Origin: Brevibacillus brevis
GTDB lineage: Bacteria > Bacillota > Bacilli > Brevibacillales > Brevibacillaceae
Direction: 5' to 3'
DNA: 64,000 bases
Assembly: GCF_900637055.1 (NCBI RefSeq)
Contig: NZ_LR134338.1
Coordinates: 6,473,501 to 6,537,500, forward strand
This document shows positions 17,591 to 24,850 of this stretch, in pieces; the stretch's first letter is position 1; each line of letters starts with the position of its first letter. The position numbers and the translations under genes are program-made. The notes beneath the pieces were generated by a model. That model was not told where the DNA came from, made no database searches, and was given only the letters and a program-made list of their open reading frames with translations.

Positions 17591-17908
17591 ATGTCCCAAG
17601 CATCGATCCCTAATATTACGCCTGTTATCTCGATTACTCTAGACCAAACCACTTCGCTATTGCTTGCCTCCATTGCTTTAGAGGAGCTGGCTTTGGCTCA
17701 AATTCTGAACGCAGAGGCTGAAAAACTCCAATTTGTTTTAGGTACCCTTGATCCAGGGCTCGAACCAGCACCAACACTCTCCGACATCCTGCTCGTCAAT
17801 GCAAGCGTTCGTCAAACGATACAAGATGTCATCAAAAAAGATATGCTCCTGCAATTCAAATTGGAAAATATCGTGGATAATCTTATTCCACAGATTCCTT
17901 CGATTTAA
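17591..17908 (+). CDS. small surface-type protein, paralogue 1 (IPNITP family)
   Basis: 105 residues. It shares with the genes at 18148, 18687, 19088 and the N-terminus of the collagen-like protein at 23255 one domain: an opening IPNITP stretch, a hydrophobic LLLASIALEELAL helix, the invariant-looking NAEAEK/NAEGEK, then LQFVLGTL, a loop, SDIL, and a last helix VIKKDMLLQFKLE. The start at ATG 17591 is set by GAGGTGAT 5 bases upstream and by alignment with the paralogues. No signal peptide. In function it looks like an assembly or anchoring module without its collagen tail. The true role is unknown; a spore outer-layer component is my inference. Confidence 0.75.
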   Translation: MSQASIPNITPVISITLDQTTSLLLASIALEELALAQILNAEAEKLQFVLGTLDPGLEPAPTLSDILLVNASVRQTIQDVIKKDMLLQFKLENIVDNLIPQIPSI

Positions 17909-17948
17909 TAGGCCTCATTCGTATGGAAACTATCCCAATACCACTGGT

Positions 17949-17972
17949 CCGGGTCAATCGATCCGGGCTTTT
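17949..17972 (+). terminator. hairpin after paralogue 1
   Basis: CCGGGTC (17949-17955) pairs with GATCCGG (17960-17966) with one G-T pair, followed by CTTTTC. A modest terminator separating paralogue 1 from paralogue 2. The rest of the 240-bp gap holds no gene that I see. Confidence 0.5.
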
Positions 17973-18147
17973 CGCATTCCCTGCTTCCTTACGCATGTGT
18001 ACAAATAAACAGTTCAGTGGGACACACACCTATGCATACACTTACCGTAATGAAGACAAAGGGGGGAATAGCTAACGCTCACGGTTTAGAAGTAAGCGAT
18101 AGGCTTACGAGTAAAACAGTTATCCATTCCTTCAAAGAGGTGATCTC

Positions 18148-18453
18148 ATGTCTCACCCTACCATTCCTAACATTACCCCCACCATCTCCGTTACGATTGA
18201 GCAATCCGTATCTTTATTGCTGACATCCATTGCTATGGAGGAATTGGCTTTGGCGCAAATTATGAATGCAGAGGCGGAAAAGATCCAGTTTGTGGTAGGT
18301 GCATTGGGGATTACGCCTGGGGTCGTCCCCACCATCTCTGACATTCTTGCCGTTGACAACAGTGTTCGCAGAACGCTGCAAGATGTCATCAAAAAAGATA
18401 TGCTCTTGCAATTCAAGCTGGAAAGTGTGGTTAACATTATCCCGGGCACCTGA
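18148..18453 (+). CDS. small surface-type protein, paralogue 2 (IPNITP family)
   Basis: 101 residues, the closest paralogue of the gene at 17591: it keeps IPNITP, the LLLTSIAMEELALAQIMNAEAEKIQFV core, SDILAVDNSVRRTLQDVIKKDMLLQFKLE. GAGGTGATCTC precedes ATG. No signal peptide and no cysteine. The region upstream has a CATACACTT stretch that partly resembles a sporulation -10 element. The gene ends with a short tail after the shared domain, so it is a single-domain protein. Confidence 0.75.
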   Translation: MSHPTIPNITPTISVTIEQSVSLLLTSIAMEELALAQIMNAEAEKIQFVVGALGITPGVVPTISDILAVDNSVRRTLQDVIKKDMLLQFKLESVVNIIPGT

Positions 18454-18580
18454 ATACGATTAAGTTGTCATATTAAGATCGCGGTTACATAACATGTACT
18501 GCGAGGAAGTTTCCATTTATTCACTATCAATATACGCGATCCTATGACGACCCTATCGTTTTTAAGCACGTTGTAAGAAA

Positions 18581-18640
18581 CTTGCCCGAAGGCGTTCTAT
18601 GCAAATAACGGGAAGCAGATCGCCTTCTTCTTCGGGCAAG
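18581..18640 (+). terminator. long hairpin between paralogues 2 and 3
   Basis: CTTGCCCGAAGGCG (18581-18594) pairs with the arm at 18621-18640 (CGCC, a six-base bulge, TTCGGGCAAG). Ten outer pairs are exact. It is followed by TCTTATTATG, so termination may be partial; it lies 47 bases before the next start codon. Confidence 0.6.
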
Positions 18641-18686
18641 TCTTATTATGTATACAAAATCAGACAATCAAAGGATGTAGATAACG

Positions 18687-19028
18687 ATGTCAATGCCCAC
18701 GGTCCCCAATATAACACCGGAAATTATATTGAAACGCAACGAAGTATTAAATCTGCTTCTCACCTCTATTGCGCTGGAGGAAATCGGACTTTCTCACATT
18801 ATTAGGGCAGAGGGGGAAAAGATCCAAAAGATCGTGAAGGAGCAAGGCCTCTCGCTCAATGATGCAATTACCCTAAACAATAGCGTAGAACGAATGCTGC
18901 GCAATGTTATCAAGACAGAGATGCTTTTGCAATTCAAGCTGGAGGACATTATTAAGCTGGAGCAGATGCATGATGATCATCAGGATGACTTACCTGACTT
19001 GCCCGATCCTCCTTGCCTCGAAAAATAA
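18687..19028 (+). CDS. small surface-type protein, paralogue 3 (IPNITP-like)
   Basis: 113 residues. It keeps VPNITP, LLLTSIALEEIGLSHIIRAEGEKIQ and SVERMLRNVIKTEMLLQFKLEDI, but adds an acidic C-terminal tail of about 20 residues rich in Asp, His and Pro with one Cys (DDHQDDLPDLPDPPCLEK). The tail is absent from paralogues 1 and 2. The RBS AAAGGATG is at proper distance. The shared HII-RAEGEK core is closer to that of the collagen-like protein (SHILNAEGEK) than to paralogues 1-2. Confidence 0.72.
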   Translation: MSMPTVPNITPEIILKRNEVLNLLLTSIALEEIGLSHIIRAEGEKIQKIVKEQGLSLNDAITLNNSVERMLRNVIKTEMLLQFKLEDIIKLEQMHDDHQDDLPDLPDPPCLEK

Positions 19029-19087
19029 CTCCCCTTGCTCACACTGCTTTTCATGGGGATTCATAATTTTATTGAAGAGGGATGATG

Positions 19088-19453
19088 ATGACCTTACAGG
19101 ATAAAGTTCCATCATATGATGTGCCTACGCGCGAAGAAGCTTTGAGTCATTTGCTGCAATCGATTGCCCTAGAGGAAGAAGCCTTGTCCAGATTGCTAAA
19201 CGCCGAAGCTGACAAAGCCCTTGCTTTCGTTGGCAAAAATCTGGACTTCCCTAACAACCCCTCCAATGATGAGATCATCACCTTTAATCGTACAGTCATT
19301 TCGATTCTGGATTCGGTGCTGATGGCTGAATGGCTTTTGTTAAAAAAGCTGGATGCGGCCATTCACATGTACCCTGTGGCGCTTAAATCAAATTTTGAGA
19401 TGGAACAATCTGATTTCGCGGATGAATTGGATGACATCACCATCGACTATTAA
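19088..19453 (+). CDS. small surface-type protein, divergent paralogue 4
   Basis: 121 residues from the third of three adjacent ATG codons, with GAGGG 6 bases upstream. It has the same LLQSIALEEEALSRLLNAEADKAL core and a helix VLMAEWLLLKKLDA at the place of VIKKDMLLQFKLE, but lacks the IPNITP start. The C-terminus is acidic (QSDFADELDDITIDY). So it is a divergent fourth copy of the domain. The gap to paralogue 3 is 59 bases, and the next gene follows after 35, so it is probably co-transcribed with both. Confidence 0.68.
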   Translation: MTLQDKVPSYDVPTREEALSHLLQSIALEEEALSRLLNAEADKALAFVGKNLDFPNNPSNDEIITFNRTVISILDSVLMAEWLLLKKLDAAIHMYPVALKSNFEMEQSDFADELDDITIDY

Positions 19454-19488
19454 CGATTGTTCATTTCAGGAATTCGAGGTCAATTGCC

Positions 19489-20304
19489 ATGAAGAACAGA
19501 GGTATCGATGACCAAACCGTTCTAAAGCTGACCTATTCCCTCGTCCAGTTGGTCAAAGGATTGGAATCCCGCTTTCATCATGCCAAAGATTATGAGCTTA
19601 TGCTGTTTAGCTACCAACTATCAACGATGATCAATCTGCTCGTCAGACTGCATACCCACATACATAATAAGCAGATTGCTCACAGCTTTCTTTTTGAATC
19701 GCGTCCCCCTCTTCATCCCACTAGTGAAATGTCCACACATGTCCTTGCTGCGATTGCCCGGTTATCGGAATTGGTAAAGACATGGAGGTTTCCACATAAA
19801 CAAATCGCCACATTGATAGAAAATCATCTGCAGCAATTACAAGCTTTTTACTTGATAGAAGACCATTCTCATCATCAAACAAAGTATATGGAACCGGAAG
19901 AGAATTCCCCCTACATCAAGCCGATGCAATTGGAGCTAGAAGAAGATTTACCAAATGACGAACCGATACGTCTGGATCTGGGTGAGCAAACGAAAACTAC
20001 TGACGCTCCACCTATGCCTTCCCCAACCCCTCCATTGCTCGCAAACAACGCACGCATCGATACAGCCAACAACCGGAAACCAGTACGTCCAAAACCCCCA
20101 TTATTAACACAGGCTGCATCCGTCCCTACTCCCGATAAAAACAAAAACAAATCTATGCGTCCCAAGCCTGTAACCACCGTGGCGAAAGTGCGTGGACAGA
20201 AAAAAATGCTGGCTAAGCGAGTGTCTGCACCTGCAAAGCCTCCCTTTGTATCGAACTCCGTAAAGGTACGTATCGGGAATGTCACCAAGGTCATCCACAT
20301 ATAA
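19489..20304 (+). CDS. unknown protein with helical head and basic Pro-rich tail
   Basis: 271 residues, no family recognised. Residues 1-130 are helical with many His (TYSLVQLVKGLESRFHHAKDYELMLFSYQL). A Glu/Asp-rich linker follows (about 131-170), then a Pro-rich, strongly basic part with repeated RPKP (VRPKPPLL, MRPKPVT) and a basic end (KVRIGNVTKVIHI). No signal peptide or membrane segment. It follows paralogue 4 by 35 bases and precedes the MBL-fold gene by 28, so it belongs to the same surface locus. Acidic and basic blocks of this kind suit a scaffold that packs with other proteins or DNA, but that is inference. Confidence 0.6.
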   Translation: MKNRGIDDQTVLKLTYSLVQLVKGLESRFHHAKDYELMLFSYQLSTMINLLVRLHTHIHNKQIAHSFLFESRPPLHPTSEMSTHVLAAIARLSELVKTWRFPHKQIATLIENHLQQLQAFYLIEDHSHHQTKYMEPEENSPYIKPMQLELEEDLPNDEPIRLDLGEQTKTTDAPPMPSPTPPLLANNARIDTANNRKPVRPKPPLLTQAASVPTPDKNKNKSMRPKPVTTVAKVRGQKKMLAKRVSAPAKPPFVSNSVKVRIGNVTKVIHI

Positions 20305-20332
20305 ACCTGAATCTAATGAAGGAGTAAGGGAT

Positions 20333-21256
20333 ATGGATCGTTTGGAATTGATCGAAGTGACCGGCAACAGTTACGTGGTCTCCGGAAAATACGGGATCGG
20401 TGTCTATTTGGATAGGCCCAGCAAAATCGCTGTTTTCATTGATAGCGGACCGAATGCCACGGTCATCGAGGAAGTATGCACGAAAATCAGTAATCGAGGG
20501 TATCAAATCCTTGCCGTTGTTCATACACATGGTCACGCTGTTAATCACGGTGGCAATCTCTATTTGAAAAAGAGGTTCCCCAACATTCGCATCTATGCGA
20601 CACATCTGGCATCCTATCTCATTGAAAATCCGCATCTCGAGCCTTTGGTTTTCGACGCAGGTGGAGAGTCTGATGCGAAGCCTGATCAAAATAAAGAGAA
20701 TGCGCGTGCGCTCGTAACGGATTATCTTCCATCCACCGATGGTATCTTTCACGTCCATACCATTCCATTCAAAATCGTCTCCTTACCTGGACATTCACCG
20801 GGAATGGTCGGCATTGTCACCCCTGATCATGTCCTTTACTGCGGCGATGCCTTATTTGGTCCCAAAACATTGAACAAGCAGAATCTCCTTTTTTTTAACG
20901 ATCTGAGGGCTGCAAGGAGAAGCTTCAAGAAGCTTTCGATGATGAAATTGAACGCTTATGTGCTTTACCATGGTGGAGCCTTTAAGACAGTAACGGGTTT
21001 AATTAACAAGCATCTCACCCTTATGAAAAACACTTCTGCTTTTCTTGAAGCATTGATTCATGAGCAGCCAAGCACTCTCGAACAAGTCGTCCAAAAAGTC
21101 ATGAAAAAGTATGAATTTGAGGATGACTTGCACCGCTACGGTTTGACTACTTCGATTATCCGCTCTTATTTAAAAGAGCTGCAGCAAGAGAACCGAATTG
21201 TCGCAAAAGTGGACAATGGTTTACTGCTATTCAGCAAACCTGCGGCAACCACTTGA
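20333..21256 (+). CDS. MBL-fold metallo-hydrolase with winged-helix tail
   Basis: 307 residues from ATG 20333 (AAGGAG 9 bases upstream). Conserved parts of the metallo-beta-lactamase fold: HTHGHAVNHGG at 64-74, LPGHSPGMVG with H154, CGDALF with D172, and YHGG later. The first motif departs from the common HxHxDH: it has HxH and a later NH, with no Asp at the usual place, so metal binding may be altered. A C-terminal part of about 75 residues (EQVVQKVMKKYEFEDDLHRYGLTTSIIRSYLKELQQENRI) looks like a winged helix as in LACTB2-like enzymes. It may be a hydrolase of a glycan or nucleotide intermediate; unproven. Confidence 0.72.
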   Translation: MDRLELIEVTGNSYVVSGKYGIGVYLDRPSKIAVFIDSGPNATVIEEVCTKISNRGYQILAVVHTHGHAVNHGGNLYLKKRFPNIRIYATHLASYLIENPHLEPLVFDAGGESDAKPDQNKENARALVTDYLPSTDGIFHVHTIPFKIVSLPGHSPGMVGIVTPDHVLYCGDALFGPKTLNKQNLLFFNDLRAARRSFKKLSMMKLNAYVLYHGGAFKTVTGLINKHLTLMKNTSAFLEALIHEQPSTLEQVVQKVMKKYEFEDDLHRYGLTTSIIRSYLKELQQENRIVAKVDNGLLLFSKPAATT

Positions 21257-21281
21257 ACAAGGCTATAGATGGGGGTGTACC

Positions 21282-23153
21282 ATGGGTAAAAAACGTATTT
21301 TAATCGGTAGTCCCATTCAACAATTCCCAATCATTTTGGAGGAATTCCTTCAATCGCTCACGGAGCTGACTACCAAAAACGAACTGGTTCATTACATGTT
21401 CATTGACGATAACAAAGACCCACTATCCAGTACACTCTTGGCTGATTTCGAGAAGGAGAACAAACGAACAGTCATCCTCAAAAACACAGACGATGACACG
21501 TATGTCCGGAATGAAATGACCCATTATTGGACGGAACGAAATATTTGGAAAGTAGCCCAAATGAAAGATACGATTATCTCCTATGCGCTCAAAGAGGGTT
21601 TCGATTACTTGTTTTTGATCGATTCCGATCTCGTTTTACACCCTCACACCCTGCAACAATTGCTTCAAGCCAAGAAAGATATTATCTCCAACATTTACTG
21701 GACACGTTGGCAGCCTGATTCGATTGAGCTTCCTCAAGTTTGGCTGATGGATCAATACACGTTGACACGCGAAGGCACGTCCGAATCAGCGGAGAACCAA
21801 AACTTTTTAGAGATGCTGCGTAAACCGGGTGTGTATGAGGTAGGAGGCCTCGGTGCATGCACGTTAATCCATCGAAAAGTCTTGGAGGCAGGCGTCAGCT
21901 TCAAGCGAATAGCTAACTTGTCGTTCTGGGGAGAAGATCGGCATTTTTGCGTTCGGGCTGTTGCTATGGGCTTTTCTTTGCATGTAGATACACACCTTCC
22001 TGGATACCACATCTACCGTCAGTCGGATCTGGCAGGAGTGAGTGAGTATCGCAAAAAAAATGGCATGACAGCGGGGAAAGCGAATCAGATTTCCATCAGT
22101 TTATGCATGATCGTCAAAAATGAAGAAGACGCTCTGGAGCGTTGCCTCTCCACCGTTGCGGATCTCGTCGATGAAATCATTATCGTCGACACGGGTTCAA
22201 CAGACCGCACAAAAGAAATTGCGTCCAACTATGGCTGCACCATTTATGATTTCGAGTGGATTGATGATTTTTCAGCTGCACGAAACTATGCGTTCAGCAA
22301 GGCAACATGCCCCTATATTTTGTGGCTGGATGCAGACGATATTCTTCTGGAGAAAGACCGTCAGCTCTTCCGCGAGTTGAAGTTTACGTTGAATTACAGC
22401 ATCGACAGTGTCACGATGAACTACAATCTTTCTGTGGACAGCAATGGGAATGTGGCATACAGCATTCGCCGCAATCGCCTCGTAAAACGCGACCGTGGTT
22501 TTCGCTGGATCGGGCCCGTCCATGAGTATTTGGAAGTGAGTGGAAACGTCATCAACAGTGATATATCCATCACGCATAACAAGCAGAAGGAATACACGGA
22601 CCGCAATCTGCAAATCTATCGGCGCAGGGAAGCCAAAGGGGAAGAATTCTCTCCACGGGACTTGTACTATTATGCGAATGAATTACGCGACAATCAGTAT
22701 CATGAAGAGGCCATTACTTTTTACACCAAGTTCCTGAATACCCAACAAGGCTGGGTAGAAGACAACATTAACGCTTGCTTGAAGTTGGCGAATTGCTATT
22801 CTCATCTATACGAGAGACAAAATGTTCTGTCCTCGCTATATCGTACGTTCAACTACGATCGCCCACGGGCTGAAGCGTGCTGCCAGATTGGAGCCTTTCA
22901 TGTCGAAGATAAAAATTGGCTGCTGGCCATTTTTTGGTATGATCTCGCAACAAAAGTGGAGCGACCTGCTGAAAAACTCGCACACATCGACCACGTTTCC
23001 TGGACGTGGCTACCTCATCTGCAACTCTGCTTATGCTATTCTCAAATGGGGGATACCGAGAAATCACGTCACCACAATGATATTGCCTACTCATACAACC
23101 CAACCCACCCTAGCATTCTCTACAACAAAAAGTATTTTGAGTCTCTGACCTGA
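21282..23153 (+). CDS. two-domain glycosyltransferase with TPR-like tail
   Basis: 623 residues from ATG 21282 (GGGGGTG upstream). Domain A (about 1-250) has a GT-A core with FLIDSDLVLHP (DSD at 114-116) and FWGEDRHFC (GED at 217-219), as in processive or LPS-type transferases. Domain B starts at about 271 with ISLCMIVKNEEDALERCLS, IIIVDTGSTDRTKEI and ILWLDADDI (DxD at 350-352), nearly identical in motif to the TPR glycosyltransferase at 13900. The last 150 residues look like helical repeats. A single chain with two transferase domains could add two sugars in turn. It is directly upstream of the collagen-like protein, separated by a terminator. Confidence 0.8.
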   Translation: MGKKRILIGSPIQQFPIILEEFLQSLTELTTKNELVHYMFIDDNKDPLSSTLLADFEKENKRTVILKNTDDDTYVRNEMTHYWTERNIWKVAQMKDTIISYALKEGFDYLFLIDSDLVLHPHTLQQLLQAKKDIISNIYWTRWQPDSIELPQVWLMDQYTLTREGTSESAENQNFLEMLRKPGVYEVGGLGACTLIHRKVLEAGVSFKRIANLSFWGEDRHFCVRAVAMGFSLHVDTHLPGYHIYRQSDLAGVSEYRKKNGMTAGKANQISISLCMIVKNEEDALERCLSTVADLVDEIIIVDTGSTDRTKEIASNYGCTIYDFEWIDDFSAARNYAFSKATCPYILWLDADDILLEKDRQLFRELKFTLNYSIDSVTMNYNLSVDSNGNVAYSIRRNRLVKRDRGFRWIGPVHEYLEVSGNVINSDISITHNKQKEYTDRNLQIYRRREAKGEEFSPRDLYYYANELRDNQYHEEAITFYTKFLNTQQGWVEDNINACLKLANCYSHLYERQNVLSSLYRTFNYDRPRAEACCQIGAFHVEDKNWLLAIFWYDLATKVERPAEKLAHIDHVSWTWLPHLQLCLCYSQMGDTEKSRHHNDIAYSYNPTHPSILYNKKYFESLT

Positions 23154-23217
23154 CTCCTAATCGTGGCATTGGATCACCCACTAGCTGACTCCAATGCCAC
23201 GATTAGGAGTGTTTTTT
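23153..23217 (+). terminator. perfect 21-bp hairpin terminator before the collagen-like gene
   Basis: A perfect 21-bp inverted repeat: arm 23153-23173 with arm 23190-23210, loop 16 bases, then G and seven T. A very strong terminator for the 20333-23153 transcript; the collagen-like gene must use its own promoter. Confidence 0.9.
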
Positions 23218-23254
23218 ACGAGTGTTTTGAATCTCTACAGAAAGGAATGATAAG

Positions 23255-24139
23255 ATGTCTCAGGCAAATATCCCCAACATTACCCCTACCATTACCTTAA
23301 CCAGAGATGATGCCATTAACTTGCTTCTCTCATCTATTGCGTTAGAGGAATTGAGCCTCAGTCATATCCTCAACGCCGAGGGCGAAAAGCTACAGTTTGT
23401 ACTCGGTACTCTACCAGGAATATCTTCACCACCCGCAACGATCAGTGACCTCCTTACAATGAATCAGAGCGTGCGTGACACGATCAGAGTCATTACGCAA
23501 AAAGAACTTCTGCTAGATTCCAAGCTGAATTCGATCTTGTCCATCCCCATATCCGTTGGGGCGACTGGAGACACTGGTGCTACAGGTGCTACAGGAGCTA
23601 CCGGGGCTACCGGAGCCACTGGGGTGACTGGCACGACAGGCGCGACTGGACCTGCTTTCACCGCTGAAAACTTCTCTGCCTTCTTATCAACTGTGACCCT
23701 CAGCGCATCTTCCCAATTAGTGAACTGGTCAACAGCCAGCCCCTACTATAGCAGTCCAAGTTTCGATGCTGAAACTGGCACTTACACAGTGCCAACGACT
23801 GGAACTTACGCCATAAAAGCAACCATTAACTATGAAACGAGCACAGCCATTACCGCTAGTTTAGACGAGGGAATCACCCCTGCATGTGAAGTACGGAGAC
23901 TCACCCCTGCTGAAACAAGTCTCATTATTGGTGATTTCCCTATCCTCAACCTAAACATTGCGCTCGTACTCACATTAAGAGCTATTTTGGGGGCTGGAAC
24001 AATCACCCTCGCAGGTGACGTTCAACTCAATGAAGGGGATACGCTCGGTTTGTTTTATGTAGCCAATGGATTGACTATTAACCTCAACTTAGGAGGCGGC
24101 GGCGAGGGCATCGTCTGGTCCATTCATCGTCTCAGCTAA
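23255..24139 (+). CDS. collagen-like protein with IPNITP head and BclA-like C-terminus
   Basis: 294 residues in three parts. Residues 1-101: the same domain as the four small paralogues (NIPNITP, LLLSSIALEELSLSHILNAEGEK). Residues 102-131: ten Gly-X-Thr triplets (mainly GAT), a short collagen-like rod with Thr in the third place, the site type that carries O-sugars in Bacillus BclA. Residues 132-294: a beta-rich C-terminus (ATGTYTVPTTGTYAIKATINY, GDTLGLFYVANG) like the C1q/TNF-like head of BclA, which trimerises. The BclA exosporium leader motif is missing; the IPNITP domain may replace it as anchor. AAAGGAATG precedes ATG. Spore-surface location is inferred from these parallels. Confidence 0.83.
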   Translation: MSQANIPNITPTITLTRDDAINLLLSSIALEELSLSHILNAEGEKLQFVLGTLPGISSPPATISDLLTMNQSVRDTIRVITQKELLLDSKLNSILSIPISVGATGDTGATGATGATGATGATGVTGTTGATGPAFTAENFSAFLSTVTLSASSQLVNWSTASPYYSSPSFDAETGTYTVPTTGTYAIKATINYETSTAITASLDEGITPACEVRRLTPAETSLIIGDFPILNLNIALVLTLRAILGAGTITLAGDVQLNEGDTLGLFYVANGLTINLNLGGGGEGIVWSIHRLS

Positions 24140-24156
24140 CACCTCATTCCTTACGA

Positions 24157-24196
24157 AAAAAGCTGACTGCACTCTAACATGCAGTCAGCTTTTTCT
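24157..24196. terminator. bidirectional terminator after the collagen-like gene
   Basis: AAAAAGCTGACTGCA (24157-24171) pairs with TGCAGTCAGCTTTTT (24180-24194), 15 bp, with T tracts on both strands. It serves the plus-strand collagen-like gene and the minus-strand yjdM-like gene ending at 24217. Confidence 0.9.
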
Positions 24197-24216
24197 TGTC
24201 CGAGGCATTCCCCAGC

Positions 24217-24558
24217 TTACACCTTTTTCACAAATTCGGATTTTAGCTTCATTGCGCCAAAACCATCGATCTTACAATCAATATCATGGTCCCCATCGAT
24301 CAGGCGAATGTTTTTTACCTTTGTTCCTATTTTTACAACTAATGAAGTTCCTTTTACCTTGAGGTCTTTAATGACCGTTACTGTGTCGCCATCGTTAAGG
24401 ACATTTCCATTTGCATCTTTGATGACTTTATTATCTTCATCATTATCGTTACCTGCTTGGAGCGTCCACTCATGACTGCATTCCGGACAAATCAAGGAGC
24501 TTCCATCTTCGTACGTGTATTCTGAATGACATTTTGGGCAATTTGGCAATTGACTCAT
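24217..24558 (-). CDS. yjdM: YjdM/PhnA-family zinc-ribbon protein
   Basis: 113 residues. A zinc ribbon at the start (CPKCHSEYTYEDGSSLICPEC) and the conserved domain DANGNVLNDGDTVTVIKDLKVKGTSLVVKIGTKVKNIRL, ending GFGAMKLKSEFVKKV, are diagnostic of the YjdM family (old name PhnA). Its molecular role is unclear despite the phosphonate-related name. The start ATG 24558 has GGAGG 11 bases upstream. Immediately upstream of it lies a 14-bp tandem repeat and then the end of an insertion sequence, so its promoter region may have been changed by the element. Confidence 0.85.
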   Translation of the reverse strand: MSQLPNCPKCHSEYTYEDGSSLICPECSHEWTLQAGNDNDEDNKVIKDANGNVLNDGDTVTVIKDLKVKGTSLVVKIGTKVKNIRLIDGDHDIDCKIDGFGAMKLKSEFVKKV

Positions 24559-24571
24559 CTTTGATATAACC

Positions 24572-24609
24572 TCCATTCGATACTGTCCATTCGATACTGT
24601 CCATTCTAT
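24572..24609. repeat. 14-bp tandem repeat at the IS flank
   Basis: TCCATTCGATACTG occurs at 24572-24585 and 24586-24599, and a third incomplete copy (TCCATTC) starts at 24600. It abuts the presumed end of the IS200/IS605 element near 24611. Confidence 0.75.
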
Positions 24610-24610
24610 C

Positions 24611-24850
24611 TTGACACTCCCCATACCTAAAGGCGGGGGATTCTTGGGTAATCACTCCTAACGGAGTGAATTTTACCAAGCTATCCCTGTGTGTCCCACA
24701 GTTTAGTTGACTACGCCAACAATCGAAGTCCTTCTTGCTCAATATTGATCGCAGCGTTTTGGTCACGATCATGTTGTACGCCACAGTGCGGGCATATCCA
24801 ACTGCGCAAGTTGAGACTTTTGACTTCTTTGTTGCGGTATCCACAGTTTG
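24611..24850 (-). ncRNA. predicted omega-RNA region of TnpB
   Basis: TnpB nucleases use an RNA that spans the 3' end of tnpB and the right end of the element, with the guide being the host sequence just outside. On the minus strand that flank would be GATAGAATGGACAGTATCGA (24610-24591). The RNA start is not visible from sequence; the range is an estimate from the family. Confidence 0.45.

Noticed and set aside
17480..17591. Possible tRNA or riboswitch in gaps of the surface locus
   Set aside because: No cloverleaf, T-box or known riboswitch core is seen; only hairpins and ribosome sites.
18469..18499. Sigma-E-like promoter (ATATT-N13-CATAACAT) after paralogue 2
   Set aside because: Parts look like the -35 and -10 of sporulation promoters but the spacing and last bases are off, and the transcript would have to pass the hairpin at 18581; not listed as a feature.
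23558..23650. Short GAT/GCT repeat as a possible CRISPR or simple repeat array
   Set aside because: It is the coding sequence for ten Gly-X-Thr triplets in frame with the collagen-like protein and has no spacer.
24217..24624. A longer YjdM start at 24624
   Set aside because: The extra residues come from the 14-bp tandem repeat and the IS edge; the ATG at 24558 with a GGAGG site and the zinc ribbon at the right place is better.
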